Assembly (NCBI RefSeq): GCF_003067705.1
Contig: NZ_QANL01000001.1
Span: forward strand, 1-64,000
Direction: 5' to 3'
DNA from: Planctomonas deserti
GTDB taxonomy: Bacteria; Actinomycetota; Actinomycetes; Actinomycetales; Microbacteriaceae
DNA length: 64,000 nucleotides
The notes beneath the pieces were generated by a model. That model did no database searches. It worked only from the letters and a program-made list of their open reading frames with translations, and was not told the origin of the DNA. Numbering within the stretch: position 1 is the first letter of the stretch; every line of letters starts with the position of its first letter. Both the position numbers and the translations under genes were made by a program. This document shows, one piece after another, positions 39,069-49,642 of the stretch.

Positions 39069-41902
39069 TCCCTGCCGGTCAACCCCCAGGCGTCCTCGTC
39101 CGAGGCGCCCTCCTCCTCATCGTATCCGGAGTAGTCCTTCTCGAGCGGGTCGGCGGAGTACCGCTCGTCCTCCTCCGAGTCGGGCTGCGGCGAGACCGGG
39201 GAGGCCGTGCGCGGTGCCGCTGCGGCGGGCTCCTCGCCCCGCATCCGGGCGAGCACGGCGGGCAGCTGCTCGGCCGCGACGAGCACGTCGCGGGCCTTCG
39301 AGCCCTCGGACGGGCCCACGACCTCACGCGACTCGAGCAGGTCCATCAGGCGGCCGGCCTTGGCAAAGCCGACCCGCAGCTTGCGCTGCAGCATCGAGGT
39401 CGACCCGAACTGGGTGCTGACCACGAGCTCGGTGGCCTGGAGCAGCAGGTCGAGGTCGTCGCCGATGTCCGCGTCGATCTCCTTGCGCTCCACCGTCGCC
39501 GCGACGTCCGGGCGGTACTCCGGCTGCGCCTGCCGGGTGACGTGCTCGACGACCTTGACGACCTCGCTCTCGTTCACCCAGGCACCCTGCACGCGGATGG
39601 CCTTCGAGGCGCCCATGGGCAGGAAGAGGGCGTCACCCTGGCCGATGAGCTTGTCGGCACCGGGCTGGTCGAGGATGACGCGCGAGTCGGTCATGCTGCT
39701 CACCGCGAAGGCGAGGCGGCTCGGCACGTTGGCCTTGATGAGGCCCGTCACGACGTCGACCGAGGGGCGCTGTGTCGCGAGGACGAGGTGGATGCCGGAC
39801 GCACGCGCGAGCTGGGTGATGCGCACGATCGAGTCCTCGACGTCGCGCGGCGCGACCATCATGAGGTCGGCGAGCTCGTCCACCACCACGAGCAGGTAGG
39901 GGTACGGCTTCAGCTTGCGCTGGCTGCCGGCGGGCAGCACGATCTCGTCGTTGACCACGGCCTTGTTGAAGTCGTCGATGTGGCGGAAGCCGAAGCTCGC
40001 CAGGTCGTCGTACCGCATGTCCATCTCCTTCACGACCCACTGCAGCGCTTCCGCCGCCTTCTTGGGGTTCGTGATGATGGGCGTGATCAGGTGCGGGACG
40101 CCGGCGTAGATGGTGAGCTCGACGCGCTTCGGGTCGATGAGCACCATGCGCACGTCGGACGGCTTCGCCCGCATGAGCAGGCTCGTGATCATCGAGTTGA
40201 CGAAGCTGGACTTTCCGGAGCCGGTGGAGCCGGCCACCAGGAGGTGCGGCATCTTCGCGAGGTTCGCGACGACGAAGCCGCCCTCGACGTCCTTGCCGAC
40301 GCCGATGGTCATGGGGTGCGAGCTGCTGGTCGCGACCGAGGACCGCAGCACGTCGCCGAGGGAGACGATCTCGCGGTCCGTGTTGGGGATCTCGATGCCG
40401 ATGGCGCTCTTGCCCGGGATGGGCGAGAGGATCCGCACCTCGTTGCTCGCGACGGCGTAGCTGATGTTCTTGGCGAGGGCGGTGACGCGCTCGACCTTCG
40501 TGCCCGGTCCCACCTCGAGCTCGTACCGGGTCACGGTCGGGCCGCGGGAAAACCCGGTCACCGTCGCGTCGACGGAGAAGTTCGTGAGCACCTCGGTGAT
40601 CGCGCGCACGACCTCGTCGTTGACCGCGGAGCGCGCCTTCGCCGGGGTACCGGCGGAGAGGGCGGCCGGGGACGGCAGGCGGTACGGCGCGGTCGGCGCG
40701 TCCGACGTGGGAGTCTGCACGTCCTCGTCGAAGTCGCCGCCCGTGAAGCCCGGCAGCTCGTCCGTCGCCGACATGCTGTCGTCGTCGAGGATGCTGGTGG
40801 GGCTCGGGGAGACCACGGGTCCCGGCACGGGCACCGGCGACGCGGACTTCTTGGACGACGCCGCGGGCACCTGGTCGGGGTGCAGCAGGTCGCCGAGCAC
40901 CTCCGTGTCGAACTGGCCGGGCAGCGGCTTCGTCGCCAGCTCCGGGTCGGGCGTGCGGTCGAGGATCTCGGTGGGGCTCGTCGAGGTCGGCGAGAGCACC
41001 GGGCTGTCGTACGCGGGGTCGTCCTCGCGCTGCGACTTGTTGCGGCGCCACCAGGGCAGCTGGCCCTCGTCGTCCTCGTCATCGCCGTCCTTGCCCGCGT
41101 CCTTGCGGGCATCCTTCTTGGCGTCCCGGTCGGCCTCGGTGTCGGTCGCGCCGAAGAGGTAGCCGTAGAGCTCGCGCAGGCGCGGTCCGACGCGGTTCGG
41201 CGGGGTCTTCGTGATGATGAACAGGGAGAGCACGAGCAGGATGGCGATCACGACGCCCGCGCCGTACTGCGTGAGCAGGGCGGTGAGGGGTGCCGCGAGG
41301 ATCCAGCCGAGCACGCCGCCCGCGGTGGCGAGCACGATCATGCCCTCGCTCGGGTCGGGCTGGCCGCCGGTGAGGTGGCAGAGGCCGGAGACCGTCACGA
41401 GCAGCACGCCGAGACCGATGCCGATGCGGCCGTTGTCGTCCGTCGACGAGGGGTGCCGGAAGAGCCACAGGGCGAAGAGGAACAGGATGACGGGCAGGGC
41501 GAAGGCGACGCGGCCGAACAGTCCGCCGAACGTGTAGGCGTCCAGCGCGATCGCGACGGCGTCCGTCGGGTTGAACCACTCGACGATCGCGCCGATCACG
41601 GCGAGGACGATGAGGAAGAACGGGAAGCCGTCCCGCCTGTCCTCCTTGCTCAGCTTCTCCGGGCCGAGGGCGCGCGCGGCGCCGCCGGTGAGGTGGGCGA
41701 GGCCCATCCAACCCCGCGACAGCAGGCCGCTCTCCTGCGGCTCGTCGGCGACCGGGTACTTCACAGTCTTCTGCGCGGCGGTCGCGGACGACTTCCGTCC
41801 CGATGCCTCTGTGGTGCCGCGCGAGGACTTCGCGACGGGCGACGCGGTGCCGCGCCCCTGCGACGCCCGGGCACGGCCGTTCGACTTGGTGCTCGTGGCC
41901 AT
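39065..41902 (-). CDS. ftsK: DNA translocase FtsK
   Basis: Septal motor that moves chromosomes and activates dimer resolution. Four membrane helices lie at about residues 80-220, followed by an acidic linker, RecA-like motor (Walker A GSTGSGKS, Walker [13 protein letters not shown]) and a C-terminal gamma domain ([24 protein letters not shown]). I place the start at the ATG 41902 (MATSTKSNG, 945 aa), 6 nt after TACCGT. A TTG start further upstream has no ribosome site. Confidence 0.95.
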   Translation of the reverse strand: MATSTKSNGRARASQGRGTASPVAKSSRGTTEASGRKSSATAAQKTVKYPVADEPQESGLLSRGWMGLAHLTGGAARALGPEKLSKEDRRDGFPFFLIVLAVIGAIVEWFNPTDAVAIALDAYTFGGLFGRVAFALPVILFLFALWLFRHPSSTDDNGRIGIGLGVLLVTVSGLCHLTGGQPDPSEGMIVLATAGGVLGWILAAPLTALLTQYGAGVVIAILLVLSLFIITKTPPNRVGPRLRELYGYLFGATDTEADRDAKKDARKDAGKDGDDEDDEGQLPWWRRNKSQREDDPAYDSPVLSPTSTSPTEILDRTPDPELATKPLPGQFDTEVLGDLLHPDQVPAASSKKSASPVPVPGPVVSPSPTSILDDDSMSATDELPGFTGGDFDEDVQTPTSDAPTAPYRLPSPAALSAGTPAKARSAVNDEVVRAITEVLTNFSVDATVTGFSRGPTVTRYELEVGPGTKVERVTALAKNISYAVASNEVRILSPIPGKSAIGIEIPNTDREIVSLGDVLRSSVATSSSHPMTIGVGKDVEGGFVVANLAKMPHLLVAGSTGSGKSSFVNSMITSLLMRAKPSDVRMVLIDPKRVELTIYAGVPHLITPIITNPKKAAEALQWVVKEMDMRYDDLASFGFRHIDDFNKAVVNDEIVLPAGSQRKLKPYPYLLVVVDELADLMMVAPRDVEDSIVRITQLARASGIHLVLATQRPSVDVVTGLIKANVPSRLAFAVSSMTDSRVILDQPGADKLIGQGDALFLPMGASKAIRVQGAWVNESEVVKVVEHVTRQAQPEYRPDVAATVERKEIDADIGDDLDLLLQATELVVSTQFGSTSMLQRKLRVGFAKAGRLMDLLESREVVGPSEGSKARDVLVAAEQLPAVLARMRGEEPAAAAPRTASPVSPQPDSEEDERYSADPLEKDYSGYDEEEGASDEDAWGLTGRE

Positions 41903-41908
41903 TCCCTT

Positions 41909-41914
41909 ACGGTA
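41909..41914 (-). promoter_or_regulatory. -10 box TACCGT of ftsK
   Basis: TACCGT-AAGGGA-ATG. The six bases look like a Shine-Dalgarno but abut the ATG, so leaderless initiation is the better reading and supports the chosen start. Confidence 0.4.
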
Positions 41915-41968
41915 CCTTCCCGGTCCGCCGCGGGCGGGCAAGGGGGCACGGGTGTCTGTTCCGGCCGG

Positions 41969-43189
41969 TCAGTACCGGATCGCATCGATGACCTTCACCC
42001 GAACCGCGACGATGGCGGGCAGGAGCCCGGCGAGGGCGCCGACGAAGAGCGACGCGGCGAGACCGAGGATGGCCGCGTCGAGCGGGAAGGGCGGCAGGTC
42101 GACGACGCCCCGCCCGATCGCGTCCGTGACGAAGGGGCTCTTCACGATGGCGACGGCGGCGAGTACGCCGACTACGCCCGCGGCCATGGTGGCGACGACG
42201 CTCTCCATGAGGACGGCGAAGAAGACCCGGCCCGCCGTCGCTCCGAAGCTGCGGCGGACGCCGATTTCCCGGATGCGCTGGCGCACGGTGACGAGCGAGA
42301 TGTTGACGAGCCCGAGCGCGCCGAGCAGGAGGACGAGTGCCGCAACCCCGCCCACGAGCAGCTTGATCGGCAGGAACGGGTCCTCGCCGAACGCGGCGAA
42401 GTCGTTGCGGTTGACCGCGACCTCGACCCCGTCGCCGAGGTCGGAGGCGATGTCGGTGCGCAACCGCTCCGCCAGCTCGTCGGCGATCTCCGGCGGCACC
42501 CACGCCTCGAGGGACGGCTGCCCCTGGGCGACCGCATCCGGGCCGGCGACGCGCTCGAATGCGTCGAGGAGCATATACGCGGTCGGCCCCTCCTCCGGAT
42601 AGTTGTTCGGCAGCACGCCGGTCACGACGGCTGTCGCGCCGTTGAGGCCGAGCAACGGAACGGTCGGGTTCGCGCTGAGCTCCACGCCGCCGAGCGCGAC
42701 GAGGAACGCCTCGTTCACGACGAGCGCGGGCGCCAGGCGGGCGGAGTCCGCGTCCTGGAACCAGCGCCCCTGCTGCACGGGGACCCGGTGCATGGTGCCG
42801 TAGTCGGCCTCGACGGCCGTGACACCGATGTCGCGCACCCCGTCCGGGAACTGGGCACGCAGACCGGTGTAGAGCACCGCGCTCGTGTACGTGACGCCGT
42901 ACCGGTCAAGGGCCTTCGCGTACGCGTCGCGCGACTCTGTATACGGCGCGGGCATGCCTGTGTCCGGGGCAAACGACGAGATGCTGAGCGTCGCCGGCCG
43001 CCCTCCCCCGCGCTCGGAGAACTCGCGCTGCGCCTGTTCCGCGACGGCGCCGAGCCCGACGACCGTGGTGAGCGCGCAGACGGCGACCGCGACGCCGATC
43101 AGGGAGAGCAGCACGCGCGTGCGGTGGATGCGCAGCTCCGCCCAGGCCTCGACGACCGCGCCGACGAAGCCGGTCGCGGCGTTCCTCAC
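41969..43189 (-). CDS. MacB-like ABC transporter permease
   Basis: A 406-residue FtsX/MacB-type permease: an N-terminal helix (TRVLLSLIGVAVAVCALTTVV), a large extracytoplasmic MacB_PCD domain, then three helices with the family motif IREIGVRRSFGATAGRVFF. With its ATPase and the MacA-like protein it likely exports a peptide or lipid or performs mechanotransmission. GTG start overlapping the ATPase stop. Confidence 0.88.
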   Translation of the reverse strand: MRNAATGFVGAVVEAWAELRIHRTRVLLSLIGVAVAVCALTTVVGLGAVAEQAQREFSERGGGRPATLSISSFAPDTGMPAPYTESRDAYAKALDRYGVTYTSAVLYTGLRAQFPDGVRDIGVTAVEADYGTMHRVPVQQGRWFQDADSARLAPALVVNEAFLVALGGVELSANPTVPLLGLNGATAVVTGVLPNNYPEEGPTAYMLLDAFERVAGPDAVAQGQPSLEAWVPPEIADELAERLRTDIASDLGDGVEVAVNRNDFAAFGEDPFLPIKLLVGGVAALVLLLGALGLVNISLVTVRQRIREIGVRRSFGATAGRVFFAVLMESVVATMAAGVVGVLAAVAIVKSPFVTDAIGRGVVDLPPFPLDAAILGLAASLFVGALAGLLPAIVAVRVKVIDAIRY

Positions 43190-43890
43190 GCCGTCACCTC
43201 CGCGCCTGAGCCGGCCGGCAGGAGCACCCCGTGGTCCAGCCGGTAGTGCCGCTCCGCGAGCGCCGCGACGTGCGGGTCGTGGGTGATGGTCACGAGGGCC
43301 GATCCCGCGGTCCGCGCGACCTCGTCGAGCAGCCCCATGACGGTCTCACCCGTCTCGACGTCGAGGGCGCCGGTCGGCTCGTCGGCCAGGATGATCCGCG
43401 GCGAGCGCACGAGGGCCCGGGCGATGGCGACGCGCTGCTGTTCGCCGCCGGACAGCTTCTCGGGCATGGCGGTGAGCCGGTGACCGAGCCCAACGCGGTC
43501 GAGCATTTCGGCCGCGATCGCCGAGCGGCGCCAGAACTGCCGCCCGCTCGCGTAGAGCAGCGGCGTCATGACGTTCTCGAGCGCGCTGCGGCCGGAGAGC
43601 AGATTGAACTGCTGGAAGATGAAGCCGATGTCGCGGCCGCGGGCGCGGTCCCGCGCCGCCGCGGAGAGCGTCGACACGTCGGTGTCGCCGAGCAGGATGC
43701 GCCCGGTCGTCGGCGCGTCGAGCAACCCGAGGATGTTCAGCAGGGTCGACTTGCCCGAGCCGGACCGGCCGACGATGGAGATGTGGTCCCCCGCGTTCAC
43801 GTCGAGGTCGACCCCGGTGAGGATGGTCAGCGGCGGCGCGTCCGGGAGCGGGATCGTGCGGGTCACGCCCTCGAGGCGGACGAGGCTCAT
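43186..43890 (-). CDS. MacB-type ABC transporter ATPase
   Basis: The 234-residue ATPase of the LolD/MacB class has Walker [10 protein letters not shown], the Q-loop FQQFNLL, signature [15 protein letters not shown] and Walker [13 protein letters not shown]. It overlaps both neighbours by 4 nt. Confidence 0.93.
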   Translation of the reverse strand: MSLVRLEGVTRTIPLPDAPPLTILTGVDLDVNAGDHISIVGRSGSGKSTLLNILGLLDAPTTGRILLGDTDVSTLSAAARDRARGRDIGFIFQQFNLLSGRSALENVMTPLLYASGRQFWRRSAIAAEMLDRVGLGHRLTAMPEKLSGGEQQRVAIARALVRSPRIILADEPTGALDVETGETVMGLLDEVARTAGSALVTITHDPHVAALAERHYRLDHGVLLPAGSGAEVTA

Positions 43891-44900
43891 CCGCCGTACC
43901 CGACGAAGCCGTCCTCGCCCTCGGCCGGCGCGGGCGCCCCCGGCACGAACTGCAGCACCGTGTCTCCCTCGGCGAGCCCGTCGACGATCTGCACCGATGC
44001 GCCGTCGTTCAGGCCGATGCGGACGGGGCGCTTCTCCGGCTCCCCACCGTCCGGCGCCACGACCCAGACGTTGCCGTTCTCGGACAACCCCTCGACGGCG
44101 GTGGTGGGCAGGGTGAGCACGTCGGCCGCCTCGCCCGCCGCGATGGTGATGCTGGCCGCGAGCCCGTTGAAGACGCGCACCTCGCCCAGGATCGCGCAGG
44201 ACACGGTCGTTCCCCCGGACGCGGGCGGAGCGCCGACGTCTGCCCCGCCGAGCGGGTCGTCCTCGCCCGCCGTGGTGCTGCCGCTGGACACCTTCAGGCC
44301 GGGGCAGCTGAACGGGGCGGGCCCGCCGGGGATGGTCACGGTCGCGTCCGCGGGCTGGGTGACCAGCCGGTACTGCTGCTCGGCGGTGAGCGTGCCCGTC
44401 GCCGAGAAGGTGGAGGGGGCCACGGAGCCGAGGCTGTCGCCGACCGAGACGACCTGGTCCTTCAGCACGGGAAGCGAGCCGACGACGCCGGCGATCGGGG
44501 CCCACACGGTCTCGACCCGCACCTTCGGCTTCGGCTGGGTGACGGACCCGTCCTCCGCGACGACCGGGTCGACGGGCGTCTCCTGCCGGATGCGAAGGAG
44601 CGGGTCCCCCTTGGCGACGGTCGCGCCCTGCGCGACGACGAGGTCCGAGATGGTGCCGGCGAGCGTGGCGCGGATCGGCACGGTGGCATCGGCGGCGATG
44701 GCGCCCTCGACGACGATGTCGTTGACGATCGTCCCCGTTGCCACCGCCACCTCGGCCTGCGTGATCTCGCCGGTCGGCACCGCGGGATCGGTGGTCGCGG
44801 TCGCGTCGCCGAAGAACGCGACCTTGACCAGGGCCGCCGCGATGGCGCCGAAGATGATGAGTCGAAGGATCGGGAAGATCCACTTGCGCGTGACGCCCAT
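43887..44900 (-). CDS. MacA-like periplasmic-adaptor (HlyD/RND) protein
   Basis: A 337-residue membrane-anchored adaptor: one N-terminal helix (LRLIIFGAIAAALVKVAFF), lipoyl/barrel-sandwich halves (ATVPIRATLAGTISDLVVAQGATVAKGDPLLRI ... VWAPIAGVVG) and a C-terminal beta-barrel part. In Gram-positives it works with MacB without an outer-membrane channel. TAGTGT at 44948-44953 is a candidate -10, and GGAAGG precedes the ATG. Confidence 0.85.
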   Translation of the reverse strand: MGVTRKWIFPILRLIIFGAIAAALVKVAFFGDATATTDPAVPTGEITQAEVAVATGTIVNDIVVEGAIAADATVPIRATLAGTISDLVVAQGATVAKGDPLLRIRQETPVDPVVAEDGSVTQPKPKVRVETVWAPIAGVVGSLPVLKDQVVSVGDSLGSVAPSTFSATGTLTAEQQYRLVTQPADATVTIPGGPAPFSCPGLKVSSGSTTAGEDDPLGGADVGAPPASGGTTVSCAILGEVRVFNGLAASITIAAGEAADVLTLPTTAVEGLSENGNVWVVAPDGGEPEKRPVRIGLNDGASVQIVDGLAEGDTVLQFVPGAPAPAEGEDGFVGYGG

Positions 44901-44969
44901 CCGGGGACCGCCTTCCTTCCGCTGCCCCGCGGATCGGTATGTCGGTCACACTATCCAGGAGGTGAGGAA

Positions 44970-45044
44970 ATGCACCTCCGCCGGAAGGATGATCAGCGTC
45001 GCCTGTGGGAGGACATTGCGGGACCTCGCCGCGCTCGCCTCTGA
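44970..45044 (+). CDS. possible 24-residue small protein
   Basis: An ATG at 44970 follows a strong GGAGG (44958-44962, 7 nt away) and opens a 24-codon frame (MHLRRKDDQRRLWEDIAG...) ending TGA at 45044. It is divergent from the MacA-like gene. The peptide is basic, has no known match that I recognise, and may be chance. Confidence 0.2.
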   Translation: MHLRRKDDQRRLWEDIAGPRRARL

Positions 45045-45067
45045 TCGCGGCGCCCGATCCTCGCGCG

Positions 45068-45565
45068 TCAGTTGAGCGTGCGGACCATGGTGTCGGCGTC
45101 ACGGCCGGACTCGACCGTGACGAAGCCCTCCCCGCGGTACAGGCTCATCGCGAAGTTGGCGCGCTCGCAGCTCAGGCTGATCCGGGCGAAGCCCGCCTCC
45201 CGGGCCTGCGCGACGACGGCCTGCAGCAGGGCGCGGCCGACGCCGCGGCTGCGCCAGGCGGGATTCACGCCGAGGGTGAGCTCCGGCACGCCGGGTCCGA
45301 CGAATCCGTAGCCCGGGTCGGCCGCGGTGAGCAGCCGCAGCCAGCAGGCCCCGATCGTGGTGCCGTTCGCCGTGACGGCGACGGAGCCGAGGTCCCCCGG
45401 CCGCGGCCAGCCCGCGACGTAGTGCGACACGGCCGGGTCGGCGAGGGTCGCGTCGCGCGATCGCTTGCGCTCGGGGTGCCAGTTGGCGGCCTCGACGAGC
45501 ATGTCGGTGAGGAGCCGGGCGTCCTCCATCGTCGCGGGCCGGATCGAGAACGCCGAGTCGCTCAT
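45068..45565 (-). CDS. GNAT-family N-acetyltransferase
   Basis: A 165-residue acetyltransferase with the acetyl-CoA loop LGVNPAWRSRGVGRALLQAVV and a C-terminal FAMSLYRGEGF. Substrate unknown. It stands alone between the MacAB-like genes and rnj. Confidence 0.87.
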   Translation of the reverse strand: MSDSAFSIRPATMEDARLLTDMLVEAANWHPERKRSRDATLADPAVSHYVAGWPRPGDLGSVAVTANGTTIGACWLRLLTAADPGYGFVGPGVPELTLGVNPAWRSRGVGRALLQAVVAQAREAGFARISLSCERANFAMSLYRGEGFVTVESGRDADTMVRTLN

Positions 45566-45699
45566 GACTGCACCAATCGGGGATGCGAAGGAACGCGAGA
45601 CCGCCAGAGTACGGCAGCGACCGCACCCGGGACAGGCCCCGCGGGGACGAGGCGGGTCGCTCAGGCGGCGGACTCGGTGGGAGCCCGCCGCCGGATCGA

Positions 45700-47376
45700 T
45701 CAGGCCTCGATGACCACCGGGATGATCATGGGGCGGCGGCGGTGCGAGGAGTTCACCCAGCGGCCGACGGTGCGACGCACCACCTGCGAGAAAGCATGCG
45801 AGTCGCGCGTGCCGTTCGCGGCCGCCTCGGCGAGCGCGCGGATGACCTGCGGCTTCACGGCGTCGAAGACCGACTCCTCCTCCGCGAACCCGCGGGCCTG
45901 GATCTCCGGGCCGACGATGACCTTGCCGGTCTGGGCCTCCACCACGACGAAGATCGAGATGAAGCCCTCCTCGCTGAGGATGCGGCGGTCCTTGAGGTCG
46001 GCGTCGGTGATGCCGCCCACCGTGGATCCGTCGACGTAAATGTAGCCGAGGTCGAGCTGGCCGACGACCGAGACGTGGCCCGCGCGCATGTCGAGCACGG
46101 TTCCGTCCTCGGCGATGAAGGTGTTCTCCTCGCGCACGCCGGTCTGCACGGCGAGGTCGCGGTTGGCCTGGAGGTGGCGGTACTCGCCGTGCACGGGCAG
46201 CACGTTCTTGGGCTTCAGGATGTTGTAGACGTACAGCAGCTCGCCCGCGGACGCGTGGCCGGAGACGTGCACCTTGGCGTTGCTCTTGTGCACCACGTTC
46301 GCGCCGAGCTTGGTGAGGCCGTTGATGACGCGGTAGACGGCGTTCTCGTTGCCCGGGATGAGGCTCGAGGCGAGGATGACCGTGTCGTCCTTGCCGATCT
46401 CGATCTGGTGCTCCATGTTCGCCATGCGGCTGAGCACGGCCATGGGCTCGCCCTGGGATCCGGTGCTCATGTAGACGATGCGGTTGTCCGGCAGGTTCGC
46501 GGCCTGCTTGCTGTCGATAAGCACGCCCTCGGGCACCTTGAGGTAGCCGAGGTCGGCAGCGATGCCCATGTTGCGCACCATCGAGCGGCCGATGAAGGCG
46601 ACGCGGCGGCCGTGGGCGTGCGCGGCGTCCAGCACCTGCTGCACGCGGTGCACGTGGCTCGAGAAGCTCGCGACGATGACGCGACGGGGCGCCTTGCCGA
46701 TCACGGCATCCAGCACGGGACCGATGGAGCGCTCGGTCGGGGTGAAGCCCGGCACGTCTGCGTTCGTGGAGTCGGGCAGGAAGAGGTCGACGCCCTCCTC
46801 GCCCAGGCGGGCGAAGGCGCGGAGGTCGGTGATGCGGTCGTCGAGCGGGAGCTGGTCCATCTTGAAGTCGCCCGTGTGCAGCACCCGGCCGGCCTTGGTG
46901 ACGATGGAGACCGCGAGCGCATCCGGGATGGAGTGGTTCACGGCGACGAACTCGAGCGCGAACGGCCCGAGGTCCTCGTGCTGGCCCTCGCGCACCTGCA
47001 GCGTGTACGGCTTGATGCGGTGCTCCTTGAGCTTCGCCTCGATGAGCGCGAGGGTGAGCCCGGAGCCGATGAGCGGGATGTCCTGCTTCAGGCGGAGGAG
47101 GTAGGGGACGGCGCCGATGTGGTCCTCGTGGCCGTGAGTGAGCACGACGCCGACCACGTCGTCGAGGCGGTCGCGGATCGGAGAGATGTCCGGGAGGATC
47201 AGGTCGACGCCCGGGTGCTGCTCCTCGGGGAAGAGCACGCCGCAGTCGACGATGAGGATCTTGCCGTCGATCTCGTAGATGGTCATGTTGCGACCGATCT
47301 CGCCGAGGCCGCCGATCGGGATGACCCGGAGCGTTCCGGGTTCGAGGGCGGGCGGGTCGAATACGGCGTTGGGCAT
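45700..47376 (-). CDS. rnj: ribonuclease J
   Basis: A beta-CASP metallo-beta-lactamase with 5'-3' exo and endo activity on mRNA and rRNA precursors. Metal motif LTHGHEDHIGAVPYLL, VHVSGHASAGEL (beta-CASP) and PVHGEYRHL are present. Length 558 aa is normal. It lies 87 nt after dapA, as is common in actinobacteria. Confidence 0.95.
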   Translation of the reverse strand: MPNAVFDPPALEPGTLRVIPIGGLGEIGRNMTIYEIDGKILIVDCGVLFPEEQHPGVDLILPDISPIRDRLDDVVGVVLTHGHEDHIGAVPYLLRLKQDIPLIGSGLTLALIEAKLKEHRIKPYTLQVREGQHEDLGPFALEFVAVNHSIPDALAVSIVTKAGRVLHTGDFKMDQLPLDDRITDLRAFARLGEEGVDLFLPDSTNADVPGFTPTERSIGPVLDAVIGKAPRRVIVASFSSHVHRVQQVLDAAHAHGRRVAFIGRSMVRNMGIAADLGYLKVPEGVLIDSKQAANLPDNRIVYMSTGSQGEPMAVLSRMANMEHQIEIGKDDTVILASSLIPGNENAVYRVINGLTKLGANVVHKSNAKVHVSGHASAGELLYVYNILKPKNVLPVHGEYRHLQANRDLAVQTGVREENTFIAEDGTVLDMRAGHVSVVGQLDLGYIYVDGSTVGGITDADLKDRRILSEEGFISIFVVVEAQTGKVIVGPEIQARGFAEEESVFDAVKPQVIRALAEAAANGTRDSHAFSQVVRRTVGRWVNSSHRRRPMIIPVVIEA

Positions 47377-47463
47377 GAGGTCTCGTTCCTACGTTGTGGT
47401 GTGGGGTCGTGCTGCCGCCTCACGGGCGGTGGACGTCGTGGCGGCGCCGAGGCGCCGGGGAGG

Positions 47464-48441
47464 TCAGCGGGTGGTGCCGGCGACCTTCGGGAGGGCACCG
47501 CCTGCGGCGGCGTTGCGGTCCGGGCGGAAGTTGCGGAAGTCGGCGCCGGGCACGTTCTTCACGAGGTCGATCTCGTCCTCGATCTGCGCGGCCTCCCACT
47601 CCTCGGGACCGACGAGCGGCAGGCGCACGCGGGGGCTGCCGATGCGGCCGAGCCCGTGAAGGATGTACTTGGCCGCGACCGTGCCGGGCACGTGGGTCAT
47701 GACGGCGCGGACGAGCGGCTCGAGCTGCTGGTGCGCGGCCGTCGCGGCCTTCAGGTCGCCGGCGTTCACCGCATCCACCATCGTGCGGTACGGCGTGGGC
47801 GCGATGTTCGCGGTCACGCCGATGAGACCCGTGCCGCCGATAGCGAGCGTGGGCAGCGCGTTGGCGTCGTCGCCCGCGAAGTACAGGAGGTCGGTCTGGT
47901 TGAGCACGCGGCTGACCTCGCTGAGGTCGCCCTTCGCATCCTTCACGGCCATGATGTTCGGGTGCTTGGCGGCGCGCAGCAGGGTGTCGTACTTGATGGG
48001 GATGCCCGTGCGGCCCGGGATGTCGTAGAGGATGACCGGCAGGTCGGTGGAGTCGGCGATCATGCGGAAGTGGGTGAGCACGCCGGCCTGAGTCGGCTTG
48101 TTGTAGTACGGCGTGACGATCATGTTGCCGTCGGCGCCAGCCTTCTCGCTCTGCTTGGCGAGTTGCATGGCGTGCGCGGTCTCGTTGGAGCCGCCGCCGG
48201 TGATGATCTTCGCGCGCCCATCGGCGACCGACTTGCCGACCTCGACGAGGCGGATCTTCTCCGGGTCCGTCAGCGTGCTGGTCTCGCCCGTGGTGCCCGT
48301 GACGACGATGCCGTCGGCCCCGGCGCGGATCACGTCGTCGATGTGCTTCTCCACGCCGGGCCAGTCGACCTCCCCGTCCGCCGTGAACGGCGTGACGAGG
48401 GCCACGAGTACCTGACCGAACGGATTCTCGAGAGTGGACAC
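47464..48441 (-). CDS. dapA: 4-hydroxy-tetrahydrodipicolinate synthase
   Basis: Condenses pyruvate and aspartate semialdehyde in lysine/DAP synthesis. The Schiff-base lysine is in MAVKDAKGDLSE, with TGTTGETSTLT and VTPYYNKPTQAG near the active site; 325 aa with a ~25-residue C-terminal extension. The GTG is 7 nt after TACCCT (48449-48454). Confidence 0.95.
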   Translation of the reverse strand: MSTLENPFGQVLVALVTPFTADGEVDWPGVEKHIDDVIRAGADGIVVTGTTGETSTLTDPEKIRLVEVGKSVADGRAKIITGGGSNETAHAMQLAKQSEKAGADGNMIVTPYYNKPTQAGVLTHFRMIADSTDLPVILYDIPGRTGIPIKYDTLLRAAKHPNIMAVKDAKGDLSEVSRVLNQTDLLYFAGDDANALPTLAIGGTGLIGVTANIAPTPYRTMVDAVNAGDLKAATAAHQQLEPLVRAVMTHVPGTVAAKYILHGLGRIGSPRVRLPLVGPEEWEAAQIEDEIDLVKNVPGADFRNFRPDRNAAAGGALPKVAGTTR

Positions 48442-48448
48442 GCTCTAC

Positions 48449-48454
48449 AGGGTA
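48449..48454 (-). promoter_or_regulatory. -10 box TACCCT of dapA (leaderless)
   Basis: TACCCT-GTAGAGC-GTG with no Shine-Dalgarno. Confidence 0.45.
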
Positions 48455-48537
48455 TCGGGTGGGGTCGCCACCTCGGTGCCGCGGTGTGTGTTGCGGGGTG
48501 CGGGTGCGGTGCCCCGGATCCGGTTTCGTCTAGTACA

Positions 48538-48665
48538 CAACACAGGCTCCCCCACAGCCCTCCTCAGGTGATCGCGCGGGTGGAGACGCGGATTCAGCTG
48601 TTGCAGCCTGTATTCGGTACTGATGCGGGCCTTGCGCGGTCCCCGAGTGTGTCGACATGCGGGAC
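48538..48665. repeat. CAACACAGGCTC copy plus degenerate REP, 3' of the DUF559 gene
   Basis: CAACACAGGCTC (48538-48549) is a perfect inverse of GAGCCTGTGTTG on the far side of the DUF559 gene. A decayed AGCCTGTATT (about 48605) and a decayed REP (about 48639-48665) follow. The rest of 48442-48692 shows no gene. Confidence 0.6.
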
Positions 48666-48692
48666 GAGCACGGCGGACCAGGCAGAGGGGCG

Positions 48693-49517
48693 TCAGACGC
48701 GGAGGAGGTGCAGGCCCAGGGCGATGTGGCGCTCGACCGCCGCGAGCACCTTCTGCCGTTCCCGCATCACCTGGCGATAGGAGAAGCGCAGGGTGACGCA
48801 GCCACGGGCGGCGCCGGCGGCATCGCGACTGCGGTCCGACTCGAACTCGTGATACTCCTGACCGTCGAGTTCGATGATCAGTGACCGCCCGATGAGCAGG
48901 TCGACCCGTCCCACTCCCGCGATGCTCACCTGCGGGCGCGCGTCGATGCCGGAAAGGTGGAGCCGCCAGCGGACCAGAGTTTCGAGTCCGCTCTGCGCGT
49001 CCGACCGGCAGAAGTCGATCGCCCGCGTGACGTGCCGCGGGACCCGCTCAGCGAGTTCGTCGAGCTCCTGCGATGCAAGCTCATCCTGATTGAGCGCGGA
49101 TTCTAGTGTGACGAGGAAGCTCTCTGCGCCCTGGCACCGGGCGATCTGCAGGAGCGCGTGCGGCAGGGAGACGGCCGCTTTCTCGTCGCCGGGCCAGCCG
49201 TGATCCCGGTGCACGCGGCGCCCGCCCGGCGGGGGAAGCCGGCTCTGAGTCGGCGGGATCCAGACGTGCACGCGGGAGAAAGGGAGGGTCCAGAGACTGT
49301 GCAACCGTGCGGCGGACACGCAGCCGACGCGGCCTCCGATGGCCGTCGCTTGCCGTACGGACGACGGGGCGTGAGGCGCAACAAAGCTGCCGCGCCGCAC
49401 CCGCTTGATCAGTCCCTCCTCGAGAGCGAGGTCGACGTGCCGTCTGCGGAGGCCGGCCCGGCGGAGATCGGCAGCGAGAACCAGGCCATGGGACTCCCGG
49501 ACTTCCACCCCGAACAC
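48693..49517 (-). CDS. AbiEi-like wHTH plus DUF559 endonuclease-fold protein
   Basis: The 274-residue protein starts with a winged-helix region (LAADLRRAGLRRRHVDLALEEGLIKRVRRG) followed by AbiEi-like AARLHSLWTL. It ends in a DUF559 domain of the PD-(D/E)xK/Vsr type: GVGRVDLLIGRSLIIELDGQEYHEF and DAAGAARGCVTLRFSYRQV, with the ExD form of the catalytic pair. Possible roles are solitary nuclease, defence or regulator; no toxin partner is adjacent. I chose the GTG at 49517, 6 nt after GGGAGG; an upstream extension to 49691 reads into the repeat array. Confidence 0.8.
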   Translation of the reverse strand: MFGVEVRESHGLVLAADLRRAGLRRRHVDLALEEGLIKRVRRGSFVAPHAPSSVRQATAIGGRVGCVSAARLHSLWTLPFSRVHVWIPPTQSRLPPPGGRRVHRDHGWPGDEKAAVSLPHALLQIARCQGAESFLVTLESALNQDELASQELDELAERVPRHVTRAIDFCRSDAQSGLETLVRWRLHLSGIDARPQVSIAGVGRVDLLIGRSLIIELDGQEYHEFESDRSRDAAGAARGCVTLRFSYRQVMRERQKVLAAVERHIALGLHLLRV

Positions 49518-49642
49518 GCGCACCCTCCCAGGCTGGCGCGGTCGGTCGGTCAGCCGACCGGGGACCTCTGTGCCGTGAAGAGGCCGCTCTGGTTTGGATC
49601 TGTGGAGGACTGTTCCCCACCGCTGCGTTCCGCCCGGCTCGA

